This document shows, one piece after another, positions 36,227-46,681 of a stretch of DNA of 64,000 nucleotides. Below the pieces are notes generated by a model. That model was not told the origin of the DNA and did no database searches. It worked only from the letters and a program-made list of their open reading frames with translations. The stretch's first letter is position 1, and each line of letters begins with the position of its first letter. The position numbers and the translations under genes were made by a program. The DNA is from Streptomyces sp. MMG1533 (GTDB lineage Bacteria; Actinomycetota; Actinomycetes; Streptomycetales; Streptomycetaceae): NCBI RefSeq assembly GCF_001279775.1, contig NZ_LGDG01000100.1, forward strand, positions 91,331-155,330, read 5' to 3'.

Positions 36227-37268
36227 GCCGATCCTGGAGGTCAGCGGGCTGGTCAAGCACTACCCGCTCACCACGGGCATTCTCTTCAAGAAGCAGGTCG
36301 GCGCCGTGAAGGCCGTCGACGGCGTCGACTTCACCCTGAGCCGCGGCGAAACCCTGGGCATCGTCGGCGAGTCCGGCTGCGGCAAGTCGACGGTCGCCAA
36401 GATGCTGGTCAACCTGGAGAAGCCGACGGCCGGTTCGATCAAGTACAAGGGCGAGGACATCGGCAAACTGTCCGGCCGCGCCCTGAAGGCCGTACGGCGC
36501 AACATCCAGATGGTCTTCCAGGACCCGTACACCTCGCTCAACCCCCGGATGACGGTGGGCGACATCATCGGGGAGCCCTACGACATCCACCCCGAGGTGG
36601 CCCCGAAGGGAGACCGGCGCCGCAAGGTCCAGGAACTCCTCGACGTCGTCGGCCTCAACCCCGAGTACATCAACCGCTATCCGCACCAGTTCTCCGGTGG
36701 TCAGCGTCAACGCATCGGCATCGCAAGGGGGTTGGCCCTCCGCCCCGAGATCATCGTCGCCGACGAGCCGGTGTCGGCCCTGGACGTGTCGGTGCAGGCG
36801 CAGGTCATCAACCTGATGGCGGGCCTCCAGGACGAGTTCGACCTCTCGTACGTCTTCATCGCGCACGACCTGTCGATCGTCCGGCACATCTCGGACCGGG
36901 TCGGGGTCATGTACCTGGGGCGCATCGTCGAGATCGGCAAGGACGCCGAGATCTACGACCATCCCACGCACCCCTACACCCAGGCTCTGCTGTCCGCGGT
37001 CCCCGTCCCCGACCCCGAGGCACGCGAACACCGGGAGCGGATCATCCTGGCGGGCGACGTGCCGTCCCCGACGAACATCCCCTCCGGTTGCCGCTTCCGC
37101 ACCCGTTGCTGGAAGGCGCGGGAGCGCTGCGAACTGGAGGTGCCGGCGCTCGCGGTGCCCGCCGAGTTCCGGTCGGTGAGCGGTCCCGCGGCACATGACT
37201 CGGCCTGCCACTTCGCGGAGGAGAAACAGGTGGTGCCGCCGGAGCATCTTGCCGAAGGGCAGGAATAA
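36219..37268 (+). CDS. Peptide ABC transporter ATP-binding protein (OppF type) of importer 3
   Basis: 349 aa, ATG 36219. Walker [64 protein letters not shown] and [15 protein letters not shown]. It is distinctly different from the OppF pair at 21700 and 25018, which confirms that importer 3 is an older lineage and not part of the recent duplication. It is the last gene of the operon, followed by a convergent terminator. Confidence 0.93.
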   Translation: MAEPILEVSGLVKHYPLTTGILFKKQVGAVKAVDGVDFTLSRGETLGIVGESGCGKSTVAKMLVNLEKPTAGSIKYKGEDIGKLSGRALKAVRRNIQMVFQDPYTSLNPRMTVGDIIGEPYDIHPEVAPKGDRRRKVQELLDVVGLNPEYINRYPHQFSGGQRQRIGIARGLALRPEIIVADEPVSALDVSVQAQVINLMAGLQDEFDLSYVFIAHDLSIVRHISDRVGVMYLGRIVEIGKDAEIYDHPTHPYTQALLSAVPVPDPEAREHRERIILAGDVPSPTNIPSGCRFRTRCWKARERCELEVPALAVPAEFRSVSGPAAHDSACHFAEEKQVVPPEHLAEGQE

Positions 37269-37375
37269 CCGCACAAATGCTCACCAACTGCGTTAACAAT
37301 CAGGCAACTCAGCCGACCCGATCCCGATATACGGACGCGTCAGTCTGAACAGCGTACGGCCGTGCGGGTGCCGTA

Positions 37376-37411
37376 AACGGGCCGGAGCGCGCCATGTCGC
37401 TCCGGCCCGTT
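37376..37411. terminator. Bidirectional terminator between importer 3 and FG-GAP gene
   Basis: A perfect 14-bp stem (37376-37389 with 37398-37411, AACGGGCCGGAGCG) and an 8-nt loop, between convergent genes. No long T-run. The rest of 37269-37516 shows no further feature. Confidence 0.8.
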
Positions 37412-37516
37412 GCCTGTCCGAAGCACCGCACCCCGGTCGTCCGTCACTCGGCATCCGGCCCCATTGCCTGTCGGTCCAGGCTGCTCCTTCGGCCGGTCGG
37501 GGTCGTGCGCCGGGCG

Positions 37517-38923
37517 TCAGCGATGGAACGCGGAGCCGAAGCGGGCGCCGGGCACGGGCGCGGCGAGCGCGCGCGGTCCGAAGCTCAGTGAACCGGTCGC
37601 GGTGACACCGGAGGCGGCGGTGGGGAAGACCCACACCGCCCCGGTGCCGCTGTTCTCCTCCGGTGCCGAGACGGCCACGTGCCCACCGACGACGGCGGTG
37701 CGGCTGCCGAACCGGTCACCGTTCTCGGTCGTTCCGGGCACCCCGGCCGTGTTCTGGCTGAAGGCCTGGGCCCCGGTGCCGGTGAGACCCGCCGCGCTCC
37801 CCCTGAGGACGGTGAAGCTGCCCGCGTCGGTCCGGCCGGCGAGGTCCTCGCCGGGGACACCGGTGACGACGTCGGCGTAACCGTCGCCGGTGACGTCGCC
37901 GACGGAGACATCGGTGCCGAAGCGGTCGCCGCTCTCCCCCGTCCCGGGGACGCCGGGGGTGTTCTGGCCGATCAGTGCGGCCCTGGGCGCGAGCCCGTTC
38001 GCCGTGCCCCGCACCACGCCCACGAGACCGCCGCCCGCCGCCGTGCTGCGACCGAAGACGACGTCCTGCCGGCCGTCGTCGTCGATGTCGCCGAGGGCGA
38101 TGCTGTCCGCCGACACGGTGTCGGGGGAGGCGATGAACGGCCCTGCCGCCAGGCCGTCCTCGGTCCCCTTCAGGAGTTGCAGCTGGGGCGGCGGGATCGA
38201 CCCTCCGTCGTCCGAGTCCCACGAACCGCTGCTGACCACCAGATCGGTGGTGCCGTCACCGTCCACGTCGCCCGCCCGCATCGCGTAGACACGGACGTCC
38301 AGGTCGACGAGGGGTCCGGTGCGGGCCGCTCCACCGGTACGGCTGAAGGGCCCGTACCGCATCTGGTACGCCGTCGCCAGGTCCAGGTGCCCGTCCCCGT
38401 CGAAGTCACCGGCCTGGGTCTCCGCCCGGCCCTGGCCGATGCCGGTGGCGGTGGCGAGCCCGCCCACGCCTCCCCACAGGACGGTGTTCAGGCCGACGTC
38501 ACGGGCGGTGCCGATGTCCTCGCCCGGGGCTCCGACCACCAGGTCGGTGAAACCGTCACCGTCCAGGTCGGCCGCCGTGAGGTGGCTGCCGAAGTGGTCA
38601 CCCGCCTCCGCCGTGCCGGGTATCCCGTAGCGGTCCTGGCTGATCACCTGGCGCTTGACGCCGTTGGGACCCTCGGCCATGCCGTAGACGACGGCGAAGT
38701 ACCCGGCGCCGGACTTGCCGTTGACCGTGCCGCCCGGGGCGGCGATCGCCACGTCGGTGTATCCGTCGCCGTCGAAGTCGGCTCGCGTGGACGTCGCGGC
38801 GCCGACGGCGAGGGCGCCCGCGGAGGCGTCTTCGGCGTAGGACACCGAGGGGGCCGCCGCCGTCACGGCGATGACGGCGGCGGCGACGGCGGCGGCGGAC
38901 AGCTGGAATCTCCGGGAGGACAT
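37517..38923 (-). CDS. Secreted FG-GAP/integrin-alpha-like beta-propeller protein
   Basis: 468 aa from ATG 38923, with GGGAGG just upstream; the open frame extending to 40273 is shadow. Sec signal peptide MSSRRFQLSAAAVAAAVIAV ... SVSYAE with likely cleavage near residue 30. At least six FG-GAP repeats follow, each with a Ca-binding loop: DFDGDGYTDVAIAAPGG, DLDGDGFTDLVVGAPGE, DFDGDGHLDLATAY, DVDGDGTTDLVVSSG, DIDDDGRQDVVFGRS, DVTGDGYADVVTGVPGE. The fold is a seven-bladed propeller stabilised by calcium. Streptomyces secrete many such proteins; the role is unknown, possibly adhesion or binding. Confidence 0.9.
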   Translation of the reverse strand: MSSRRFQLSAAAVAAAVIAVTAAAPSVSYAEDASAGALAVGAATSTRADFDGDGYTDVAIAAPGGTVNGKSGAGYFAVVYGMAEGPNGVKRQVISQDRYGIPGTAEAGDHFGSHLTAADLDGDGFTDLVVGAPGEDIGTARDVGLNTVLWGGVGGLATATGIGQGRAETQAGDFDGDGHLDLATAYQMRYGPFSRTGGAARTGPLVDLDVRVYAMRAGDVDGDGTTDLVVSSGSWDSDDGGSIPPPQLQLLKGTEDGLAAGPFIASPDTVSADSIALGDIDDDGRQDVVFGRSTAAGGGLVGVVRGTANGLAPRAALIGQNTPGVPGTGESGDRFGTDVSVGDVTGDGYADVVTGVPGEDLAGRTDAGSFTVLRGSAAGLTGTGAQAFSQNTAGVPGTTENGDRFGSRTAVVGGHVAVSAPEENSGTGAVWVFPTAASGVTATGSLSFGPRALAAPVPGARFGSAFHR

Positions 38924-39087
38924 GGCATACCCCTTGGGCTGGCGAGCAGTTGGCCGCGCTCTTCGCACGCTCGGCAGCCAACAAGACCCGCACCGGGCGA
39001 CAAGGGTTGTACGCCGTCCCTTCACCCGGGGTTCACCCGGCCGGTCGGCCGCGCGGACCCGCGACCGCAGGAGCCGCGTGCGGAGTG

Positions 39088-41208
39088 TCAGGCGAGCCCC
39101 AATGAACGCTTGAGGAAGTCCAGTTGGAGCCGCAGCAGGTTCTCGGCGACCGTCTCCTGCGGAGTCATGTGCGTGACCCCGGACAGCGGCAGTACCTCGT
39201 GCGGGCGGCCGGCCGCCAGGAGGGCCGAGGACAGGCGCAGTGAGTGGGCGACCACCACGTTGTCGTCCGCGAGGCCATGGATGATCATCATCGGGCGGTG
39301 CGGTTCGGCGGCGTCGACCAGGCCCGCGTCGTCGAGCAGGGAGTTGCGGCGGTAGACCTCCGGCTGCTCGGCCGGGTGGCCCAGGTAGCGCTCCTGGTAG
39401 TGGGTGTCGTACAGCCGCAGGTCCGTGACCGGGGCACCGACCACCGCCGCGTGGAAGACGTCCGGGCGGCGCAGCGCCGCGAGCGCGGCGAGGTAGCCGC
39501 CGAAGGACCAACCCCGGATCGCGACCCGGTTCAGGTCGAGCGGGAAGTCGGCGGCGAGGGCCTGGAGCGCGTCGACCTGGTCCTGCAGGACCACCTCCGC
39601 GAGGTCGTCCCTGACCGCCTTCTCCCAGGCGGGGGAGCGGCCCGGCGTACCCCGGCCGTCCGCGACGAGCACCGCGAACCCCTGGTCGGCGAACCACTGC
39701 GAGGTCAGGTACGGATTGTGCGCGGCGACCACCCGCTGGCCGTGCGGACCGCCGTACGGATCCAGGAGCACGGGCAGGGGATTGTCGCCGTGGTAGTCCG
39801 TAGGCATAAGCAGGGCGCACGGGATTCTCCGTGCGCCCCCCTGGGTGAGGGTCACGCGCGGGGACATACCGGGATCTTCGGCATACGAGGGGACAGTCGC
39901 CGTCGGCTTGCCGTCGCGCAGCACCTGGACCCGGGCGCCCGGCCGGTTCAGTGCGGCGGACACCAGCACGGTCACGCCCCCGGCGCGCACCGCCGAGTGC
40001 ACGCCGGGCTCCTGGGAAACGCGCTCCAGGCCGAGCTCGTTCACCCGGTAGACGTGCACCTCGCCGATCTCCGGGGCCTCGGCGTCCTCGCCGGCCGACG
40101 CCGAGACCAGCACGTCGTCGTCGGCGACGTCCAGCACCGCCCGCACATGCAACTGGGCGCCGGTCAGTGGCCGTTCGCCGACCGCGAGGACCCGCGCGCC
40201 GCCCTCGTCGGCGATCCGCACCAGCTGTCCGGAGGGGCTCCAGGACGGCACTCCGGGGAAAAGATCCAGCCAAATTGGATCTTCGTCCGCGTGCACCATC
40301 CGGGTCGCGCCGGTCTCCGGATCCACGGCCAGGTACAGCTGACTGCGCTGGTCGCGCGCCTGTACGAGCAACAGGGGCGCACCCGCCGCTGACCAGTGCA
40401 CATGCGCCAGATACGGGTAGCGCGCCCAGTCCCAGACGACCTCCGTGCGCACCCCGTCCAGGCCGATCACGAACAGCCGTACGTCCGCGTTGTCGGTGCC
40501 CGCCGCCGGATACGCCACGTGGTGTGGCTCACGCTCCGGGTGGGCCGGATCGGAGATCCACCACCGCCGCACCGGCGTGTCGTCCACGCGCGCCACCAGT
40601 AGCCGGTCCGACTCCGGGGACCACCAGAAGCCCCGCGAACGGCCCATCTCCTCGGCCGCGATGAACTCCGCCAGACCATAGGTGACCTGCTCCGACTCGC
40701 GTTCCGCCAGCGCCCGGTCGCCCTCGCCCTCGGCGCCCACCACCCTGACGGCACCCTGCGCGACGTACGCGATGTGCCGACCGTCGGGCGAAGGACGGGG
40801 GTCGATCACCGGCCCGGGGACGGGGAGTTCACGTGCCGTGCCGGCCCGTAGCTCCGCCGTGAAAAGCCGCCCTGACAAGGCGAAAGAGGCCAACTCGACG
40901 GCGGAGTCGGTGGCGTAGCCGACGACGCCGGCGCCGCCCTCGCGGCTGCGTTCGCGCCGTGCCCGTTCCTCGGGCGAGAGGTGCTCCTCGGCGCCGCCCA
41001 GGAGGGCGCGCGGGTCCGCCGCGACGCGCTCCCCGGCGTCCGGGAGGTCGAGGACCCACAGGGAGTTGGCCCGGTCCGTGCCGGAACTCGAACGCAGGAA
41101 AACGACACGGGAACCGTCGGGCGCCACGGTGAACGCGCGTGGCGCGCCGAGCGTGAACCGCTGGGTACGGGCGTGCCGACGGGGGAAGGAGTCAGGCTCG
41201 GTCGTCAT
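39088..41208 (-). CDS. S9-family prolyl oligopeptidase / dipeptidyl peptidase IV-like
   Basis: 706 aa from ATG 41208 (MTTEPDSFPRRHARTQRF); the longer open frame to 41403 crosses the promoter region. An N-terminal beta-propeller with DPP4-like features (LAEFIAAEEMGRSRGFWWSP carries the Glu pair that binds the peptide N-terminus) is followed by an alpha/beta-hydrolase domain with the catalytic triad visible: Ser in RGWSFGGYLA, Asp in HGLADDNVV, His in SGVTHM. No signal peptide, so a cytoplasmic dipeptidyl peptidase is likely; it could degrade the peptides imported by the nearby Opp systems. Confidence 0.93.
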   Translation of the reverse strand: MTTEPDSFPRRHARTQRFTLGAPRAFTVAPDGSRVVFLRSSSGTDRANSLWVLDLPDAGERVAADPRALLGGAEEHLSPEERARRERSREGGAGVVGYATDSAVELASFALSGRLFTAELRAGTARELPVPGPVIDPRPSPDGRHIAYVAQGAVRVVGAEGEGDRALAERESEQVTYGLAEFIAAEEMGRSRGFWWSPESDRLLVARVDDTPVRRWWISDPAHPEREPHHVAYPAAGTDNADVRLFVIGLDGVRTEVVWDWARYPYLAHVHWSAAGAPLLLVQARDQRSQLYLAVDPETGATRMVHADEDPIWLDLFPGVPSWSPSGQLVRIADEGGARVLAVGERPLTGAQLHVRAVLDVADDDVLVSASAGEDAEAPEIGEVHVYRVNELGLERVSQEPGVHSAVRAGGVTVLVSAALNRPGARVQVLRDGKPTATVPSYAEDPGMSPRVTLTQGGARRIPCALLMPTDYHGDNPLPVLLDPYGGPHGQRVVAAHNPYLTSQWFADQGFAVLVADGRGTPGRSPAWEKAVRDDLAEVVLQDQVDALQALAADFPLDLNRVAIRGWSFGGYLAALAALRRPDVFHAAVVGAPVTDLRLYDTHYQERYLGHPAEQPEVYRRNSLLDDAGLVDAAEPHRPMMIIHGLADDNVVVAHSLRLSSALLAAGRPHEVLPLSGVTHMTPQETVAENLLRLQLDFLKRSLGLA

Positions 41209-41396
41209 GCCCCGACCATATTGGCCGTGCGCCCCCTTGTGAGGCAGTGCGCCGAGCGATGCGCACGTACGGATAGTTATGATCACTAGCGCATAGTGGG
41301 TATCAACCTGCTGGCTACTGTATGGATTTATCTGCCCCCATAGTTCCGTACCCGTCCGATCCCCCACGTCCCTGGGTTCTTTGGAGGTGAACCGCC

Positions 41397-41591
41397 GTGG
41401 CACTCTCGATTTCGGCGGTGGTGCTGCTGGCGATCGTCGTCTTCCTTCTGATCAAGAAGTCAGGACTGAAGGGCGGGCACGCGGTGGTGTGCGTCCTGCT
41501 CGGCTTCTACCTGGCTTCGTCGACGGTGGCCCCGACGATCAGTGAGCTGACGACGAACATCGCGGGCATGATCGGCAGCATCAAGTTCTGA
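41397..41591 (+). CDS. Small conserved membrane protein
   Basis: 64 aa with a GTG start, backed by GGAGG 8 nt upstream. The first half is a membrane helix ([20 protein letters not shown]), followed by [20 protein letters not shown], a second hydrophobic stretch, and a short tail ending SIKF. No known domain. It lies 23 bp before mshB on the same strand and may be co-transcribed. A CACTA/TAGTG inverted pair (41284-41298) in the divergent promoter upstream could be an operator. Confidence 0.8.
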   Translation: MALSISAVVLLAIVVFLLIKKSGLKGGHAVVCVLLGFYLASSTVAPTISELTTNIAGMIGSIKF

Positions 41592-41614
41592 CCAGTCCCT
41601 TTAGGGTGGGGTCC

Positions 41615-42478
41615 ATGACGGAACTGCCCGCCCGGCGTCTGCTGCTGGTGCACGCGCACCCGGACGACGAGTCGATCAACAACGGCGCGACCATGGCCAG
41701 GTATGCGGCCGAGGGTACCCGGGTGACCCTGGTCACCTGCACCCTCGGTGAGCGCGGCGAGGTCATTCCGCCCGGGCTCGCGCATCTGAACGGCGCCACC
41801 CTCGGCGAGTACCGGCTGCGCGAGCTCACGGCCGCGATGCGTGAGCTCGGCGTCGAGGACTTCCGGCAGCTCGGTGGCGCGGGGCGTTACCGGGACTCCG
41901 GGATGATGGGCCTTGCCGACAACGACGACCCCGGCTGCTTCTGGCAGGCCGACGTCGACGAAGCCGCGGCCCACCTGGTCGAGGTGATCCGCGAGGTGCG
42001 CCCGCAGGTCCTCGTCACCTACGACGAGAACGGCGGCTACGGCCACCCCGACCACATCCAGGCGCACCGGGTCGCCATGCGCGCGGTCGAGCTGGCCGCC
42101 GATGCCGGCATCGGGATCGCCAAGGTCTACTGGAACCGGGTGCCTCGCCGCGTCGCCGAGGACGCCTTCACGCGGCTGGAGCTGGATCTGCCCGGCCTCC
42201 CCTTCACCAAGTCGGCCGTGATCGACGACGTGCCCGGTGTGGTGGACGACGAGCGGATCACCACCGAGATCGACGGCACCGCGTACGCCGCCGCCAAGGC
42301 CGCCGCGATGCGCGCGCACGCCACCCAGATCACGGTCGGCGAGCCGTACTTCGTGCTCTCCAACGAGCTCGCACAGCCCCTGTTGACCACCGAGTTCTAC
42401 GAGTTGGTGCGCGGGGAGCGTGCGGCCTCCGGTGCGCGGGAGACCGATCTGTTCGCCGGAACCGAGGAGGCGTCGTGA
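41615..42478 (+). CDS. mshB: GlcNAc-inositol deacetylase, mycothiol biosynthesis
   Basis: 287 aa from ATG 41615 (GGGTGGGG just upstream); a GTG at 41606 is in frame but has no ribosome site. It belongs to the LmbE/PIG-L zinc deacetylase family: VHAHPDDES (Zn ligands His15, Asp18, with Asp17 as general base) and [10 protein letters not shown] (third ligand). The [11 protein letters not shown] and [10 protein letters not shown] segments are those of MshB and not the mycothiol S-conjugate amidase, though the two are close. It removes acetate from GlcNAc-Ins to give GlcN-Ins. The DUF6113 gene overlaps its stop. Confidence 0.92.
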   Translation: MTELPARRLLLVHAHPDDESINNGATMARYAAEGTRVTLVTCTLGERGEVIPPGLAHLNGATLGEYRLRELTAAMRELGVEDFRQLGGAGRYRDSGMMGLADNDDPGCFWQADVDEAAAHLVEVIREVRPQVLVTYDENGGYGHPDHIQAHRVAMRAVELAADAGIGIAKVYWNRVPRRVAEDAFTRLELDLPGLPFTKSAVIDDVPGVVDDERITTEIDGTAYAAAKAAAMRAHATQITVGEPYFVLSNELAQPLLTTEFYELVRGERAASGARETDLFAGTEEAS

Positions 42479-42888
42479 GCGACCGGACGGCTTCCACGCT
42501 GGCCCAGCCGCTGCAGCGGCCCTCGTTCGGGCGGGCCGCCGCTCTCCTCGGGCTCCTCGTGCTCGGCGCGCTGGTCGGCGTGGCCGGGACCCTGGTGCAG
42601 TCCGGCTGGTTCCCGGGCGGGCTGCTGCTCGGGCTCGCCGGTGAGGCGGGGCTCTGCCTCGGCGGGGCCCGGGTCACCGGCAGCCGGGCCGGGGCGGTCG
42701 CGCCCGCGGGCGGCTGGATGCTCTCGGTCATCCTGCTCACCGCCAGCCGCCCGGAAGGCGACTTCATGTTCGCCGCGGGAAGCGGCTCGTATCTCTTCCT
42801 GCTCGGTGGCATGGCCGTGGCTGTGATCTGCGCCACCCTTGGCCGGGGGCGGCAACCAGTCGGCGATGGCGTCCGACTTGGCAAGTGA
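42475..42888 (+). CDS. DUF6113-type integral membrane protein
   Basis: 137 aa; the GTG start at 42475 overlaps the mshB stop (GTGA), so it is probably co-translated. Four hydrophobic segments: [50 protein letters not shown] and [16 protein letters not shown]. Its pairing with mshB recurs in Streptomyces as far as I recall, but no function is known. Confidence 0.82.
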   Translation: MSDRTASTLAQPLQRPSFGRAAALLGLLVLGALVGVAGTLVQSGWFPGGLLLGLAGEAGLCLGGARVTGSRAGAVAPAGGWMLSVILLTASRPEGDFMFAAGSGSYLFLLGGMAVAVICATLGRGRQPVGDGVRLGK

Positions 42889-43046
42889 CGTACCACTTCG
42901 CCGTACGTAGTCCGTGGGAGTCCCGTGATGGTTTCCCCGGCGGTCGTGGGATACACGCCAGAAGTGGCCAGTATGGTGGTGCGCGCCGCCGAGTCGCCCG
43001 AGAGAGGTCGTAACGCGGGCGGCGGAGCCAACCGGGAGAACCTGCC

Positions 43047-45608
43047 TTGAGTCGTGAAACTGACAGTCCGTCCTCCGGGCCCAACGGGCGCGGCGGAGCC
43101 GCATACCCTTCGGGCACGCCGCCGTACGGGACGCCCATGGCTTCCGACGATGGTCCGGACGCGGGCCGTTCGGCCGCGCAGCCGGAAGAACGCAAGACCG
43201 AGACCACGCTGACGACCCGGATCCGGATCAACATCCCCGGATCGCGGCCCATTCCGCCGGTCGTCATGCGCCAGACCGTCACCGGGGCCGAGGTCGCCGA
43301 CGACGGCCCGGACGCCGAGGCGCCGACGCCGGGCGCGACCGCGCCCCCCGCCGAGTCTCCCGCCGAGCCCGCCCCCTCCGCCGAGGAGAAGACGAGCGAC
43401 TGGTTCGCGCCCCGCAAGTCCGGGCCGGCCAAGGGCAGTCCGGGCGGCGGCTCCACCAACGGGGCCGGTCTGCCGGGCGGTTCGGGCGCCAGCGCCGGGG
43501 CCGGTGGTGCCGATACGGGTGCGGCTGCGCCCGGCGGTACGCGTCCCGGTGGTGCCCGGCCCGGTGGCGTGGTCGGTTCCATGAGCGCGCCGGGCGGCTC
43601 CCGCCCGGGCGGCACGAACGGCTCCGGGCTCCCCGGTGGTGCCACCGGCGGCCCCGTCGCCCCCGGCCACGGCGGCGGCACCGGTTCCTTCGACGTGACC
43701 GAGGCGCTGTCCGCGGGCGGCCCGCAGACGGGCGGCTCCCGCCCCGGCCCGGGCCGCGACGACCTGCCGTACTTCTCGGAGAACGACGGCGGTCAGAACG
43801 GCAAGAGCGGTCAGAGCGCGCTGAGCGGTTACGACAGCGACCTGAGCGGCTACGGCGGCCAGAGCGGTCCGAACGGCCAGAGCCCCTACGGCGGCCCGGG
43901 CGGCCCCAGCGGCTTCAACGGCCCGAACGGTCCCGGCGGCTCCGGTGGTCCCGGCGGTTCGCAGGGCCCCGCGGGCCCGACCGGCGGTCCGGTCACCGGC
44001 GACGGCCCGATGGCTCCGCCCGCCGGCGGGGTGTCCGACACCCTCGGCGCCTCCTACGACTTCAACGGACCGGACGGCATCGGTGGTCCCGGTGGTCCCG
44101 GTAGCCCGCAGGGTCCCGGTGGCCCGCGGGGTCCCGGTGGTCCTGCCGGTCCCGGTGGTCCCTCCGGGGTCCGCGGCCCGGGCGGGCCCGGCGGCCCCGG
44201 TTCGCCCCAGGCCTTCGGCGGTCCTACCGGCCCCGGCGGGTCTCCCGCGCTCGGCGGTCCTACCGGTCCGGGCGGTTCTCCCGCCCATGGCGGCCCCACG
44301 GGCCCTGGTGGATCCCCCGCTCTCGGCGGCCCCACCGGCCCTGGTGGATCGCCTCCCTTCGGTGGCCCCACCGGCCCCGGCGGCACCCCCGCTCTCGGCG
44401 GCCTCGGCCCCGGTGGCGGTATGAGTGACGACACCGCGATCCTCACCCCGCAGAAGCCGGCCCCCGAACCCGGCGGCCACGGCTTCGGCGGTGCCTCCGA
44501 CAACGTCTCCGGGCACACCGTCACCAGCGGCATCCCCGTCGTGCCGTCGGACCGCAACGGGGCCTTCCCGCCGGGCGCCCACACCGACGCTCCGGTGCCG
44601 CCCACGACCCCGAAGCCCGAGTCCGGCAAGGCGGCCGGGGCCGCCGCGTCCAAGAAGGCCAAGAAGAAGGGGCGCAGCAAGCTGGCGCTCCTCGGCACGG
44701 GCGTGATCGTCATCGCCGCCGGTGCCTACGGCGCCGGACTCCTGATGAACAGCTCCGACGTGCCCAAGGGCACCACCGTGCTCGGCGTCGACATCGGCGG
44801 CGGCACCCGGGACGACGCCGTCGAGAAGCTCAACAAGGCCTTCGACGGCCGGGTGAGCAAGGACCTCAAGCTCACGGTCGACGGCAAGACCGTCACGCTC
44901 AAGCCGGAACAGGCCGGGCTCCAGTTCGACATGGCGGCCACCGTCAGCGCGGCCGCGAACAGCGACTACAACCCGGTCTCCGTGATCGGCTCGCTGTTCG
45001 GCAACCACCGGGTCGTCGACCCGGTCATGCCGGTCGACGAGGAGAAGCTGCAAGCCGAACTCCAGGACACCGCCGGCGGCACCGGCTCGGCGACCGACGG
45101 CACGATCGAGTTCAAGTCCGGCAAGGCCGTCGCCGTGTACGGCAAGGCGGGCAAGGGCATCGACGTCGCCAAGTCGACCGCCGCGGTCGAGGAGGCGTAC
45201 CGCGCCCAGGTGGAGACCGGCACGGCGCCCTCGGTGACGCTCCCGACGACCACCAAGCAGCCGACGGTCTCGAACGCCGAGGTCGACCGGATGATGAAGG
45301 AGTTCGCGAAGCCGGCGATGTCCGAGCTCGCCACCGTTCAGACCGACGCGACGCACAGCATCAACTTCGGCTCCCTGTCACTGCCGAAGATCCTCGGTTT
45401 CAAGGCCGTGGGCGGCAAGCTCGTGGAGACGTACGACCTCGATGCACTCAAGGCGGCGTACGGCACCACTTTCGAGGGCGTGAAGATCGACGGCGCGAGC
45501 GGCAAGCGGGACGTCCTGCCGCAGGACGTCGCCTCGGCGCTGGGCAAGGCCCTGCGCGGCAAGACGACGGCGGAGCGCACCGTGGTCATCGACACCACCC
45601 CGAACTAG
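43047..45608 (+). CDS. Large membrane protein with collagen-like segment and extracellular PG_binding_4/VanW-type domains
   Basis: 853 aa with a TTG start, supported by GGGAGA 8 nt upstream. Residues about 1-260 are Pro/Gly/Ser-rich; about 264-458 is a collagen-like Gly-X-Y region with tandem [19 protein letters not shown] units; after [10 protein letters not shown] comes one transmembrane helix (about 545-567); the C-terminal 285 aa are outside and contain two PG_binding_4-like modules ([20 protein letters not shown], and the later half with [20 protein letters not shown]). Relatives (YoaR/VanW-type) are thought to act at peptidoglycan. The large cytoplasmic low-complexity region is unusual; since the membrane helix follows it, the collagen-like part should be inside the cell unless the topology is inverted. 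Confidence 0.85.
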   Translation: MSRETDSPSSGPNGRGGAAYPSGTPPYGTPMASDDGPDAGRSAAQPEERKTETTLTTRIRINIPGSRPIPPVVMRQTVTGAEVADDGPDAEAPTPGATAPPAESPAEPAPSAEEKTSDWFAPRKSGPAKGSPGGGSTNGAGLPGGSGASAGAGGADTGAAAPGGTRPGGARPGGVVGSMSAPGGSRPGGTNGSGLPGGATGGPVAPGHGGGTGSFDVTEALSAGGPQTGGSRPGPGRDDLPYFSENDGGQNGKSGQSALSGYDSDLSGYGGQSGPNGQSPYGGPGGPSGFNGPNGPGGSGGPGGSQGPAGPTGGPVTGDGPMAPPAGGVSDTLGASYDFNGPDGIGGPGGPGSPQGPGGPRGPGGPAGPGGPSGVRGPGGPGGPGSPQAFGGPTGPGGSPALGGPTGPGGSPAHGGPTGPGGSPALGGPTGPGGSPPFGGPTGPGGTPALGGLGPGGGMSDDTAILTPQKPAPEPGGHGFGGASDNVSGHTVTSGIPVVPSDRNGAFPPGAHTDAPVPPTTPKPESGKAAGAAASKKAKKKGRSKLALLGTGVIVIAAGAYGAGLLMNSSDVPKGTTVLGVDIGGGTRDDAVEKLNKAFDGRVSKDLKLTVDGKTVTLKPEQAGLQFDMAATVSAAANSDYNPVSVIGSLFGNHRVVDPVMPVDEEKLQAELQDTAGGTGSATDGTIEFKSGKAVAVYGKAGKGIDVAKSTAAVEEAYRAQVETGTAPSVTLPTTTKQPTVSNAEVDRMMKEFAKPAMSELATVQTDATHSINFGSLSLPKILGFKAVGGKLVETYDLDALKAAYGTTFEGVKIDGASGKRDVLPQDVASALGKALRGKTTAERTVVIDTTPN
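43837..44420 (+). repeat. Collagen-like tandem repeat region
   Basis: Gly-rich triplets with a clear tandem unit of about 13 residues (about 39 bp) near 44211-44400, repeated at least five times with small changes. Third-position GC stays high, so it is coding. Confidence 0.85.
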
Positions 45609-45617
45609 CGGAGCGCT

Positions 45618-45668
45618 GCCACGACGAGGGGGCACCCGGCACCACGCCGGGTGCCCCCTCGTCGTGGC
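45618..45668 (+). terminator. Very long perfect hairpin after the PG-binding gene
   Basis: A 23-bp perfect stem (45618-45640 with 45646-45668) with a 5-nt loop, starting 10 bp after the stop codon. It has no T-run. This is the most stable hairpin I found in the window. Confidence 0.85.
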
Positions 45669-45757
45669 GGCAGATGACCGCCGTATGACATCTGTCATCC
45701 GGCACTCAGGATCACCGACACTGCCGGGCGCCGCCCCGCGCGGCCACCCTGGATCGC

Positions 45758-46681
45758 ATGACGACGACAACGACGACCGCCACCCCGGTGGTCGCATTCG
45801 ACCAGGTGGGCAAGGGCTACGGGAGCGTACGGGCCGTGGACGGCCTGACCCTGGCCCTGCGCCCGGGGGAGACCGTGGCCCTGCTCGGGCCGAACGGGGC
45901 GGGCAAGTCGACCACCCTCGACCTGCTGCTCGGCCTCAGGCAGCCGGACGCCGGGACGGTCCGGGTCTTCGGCACCAGCCCCCGCGAGGCCATCGTCGGC
46001 GGGCGGGTGGGCGCCATGCTGCAGAGCGGCGGGCTGATGGACGAGGTGACGGTCGCTGAGCTGGTGCGGCTCGCCTGCGCCCTGCACCCGAAGCCGTACC
46101 AGCCCTGCGACGTCCTGTCCCGCGCGGGCATCGCGCAGATCGCCGACCGCAAGGTCGACAAGCTCTCCGGCGGCCAGGCCCAACGCGTCCGCTTCGCCCT
46201 CGCCACGGCGGGCGACAGCGATCTGATCGTCCTGGACGAGCCGACCACCGGCATGGACGTCACCACCCGCCAGGCGTTCTGGGCCACCATGCGCGAACAG
46301 GCCGACCAGGGGCGGACCGTCCTGTTCGCCACCCACTACCTCGAAGAGGCCGACGCCATCGCCGACCGGGTCCTCGTCCTGCACCGGGGCCGGCTGCTGG
46401 CCGACGGCACGGCAGCCGAGATCAAGGCGAAGGCGGGCGCCCGCCGGATCTCCTTCGACCTGGAGGCCGGGATCGACGAGCCGCGCCTGCGCACGCTCCC
46501 CTTCCTGACCTCGATCGACGTGTCCGGCCAGACCGTCCGCATCCAGTCCTCCGACGCCGACGCGACCGTCCACGCCCTCTACGGCCTCGGCCTCTTCCCC
46601 CGCAACCTCGAAGTCGCCGGGCTCGGCCTGGAGCAGGCCTTCGTCGCCATCACCGCCGCCGAGGAGGCGAAGTCCAAGTGA
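45758..46681 (+). CDS. ABC-2 type exporter ATP-binding protein
   Basis: 307 aa, ATG 45758. Walker A GPNGAGKST, Q-loop QSGGLMDEVTV, signature LSGGQAQRVRFALATAG, Walker B LIVLDEPTTGMD, switch His in ATHYLEEA. The C-terminal part (KAKAGARRISFDLEAG, VHALYGLGLFPRNLEV) is typical of drug- or lipid-exporter ATPases of the CcmA/DrrA class. Its stop overlaps the permease start (GTGA). The substrate is unknown. Confidence 0.93.
   Translation: MTTTTTTATPVVAFDQVGKGYGSVRAVDGLTLALRPGETVALLGPNGAGKSTTLDLLLGLRQPDAGTVRVFGTSPREAIVGGRVGAMLQSGGLMDEVTVAELVRLACALHPKPYQPCDVLSRAGIAQIADRKVDKLSGGQAQRVRFALATAGDSDLIVLDEPTTGMDVTTRQAFWATMREQADQGRTVLFATHYLEEADAIADRVLVLHRGRLLADGTAAEIKAKAGARRISFDLEAGIDEPRLRTLPFLTSIDVSGQTVRIQSSDADATVHALYGLGLFPRNLEVAGLGLEQAFVAITAAEEAKSK

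Noticed and set aside
38924..40273. Long N-terminal extension of the FG-GAP frame
   Set aside because: A signal peptide with a good ribosome site starts at 38923, and the extension overlaps the S9 peptidase.
42330..45356. 1008-aa minus-strand open frame opposite the collagen-like gene
   Set aside because: The Ala/Gly/Arg/Thr repeats mirror the coding repeat on the plus strand, and mshB and the PG-binding gene explain the region.
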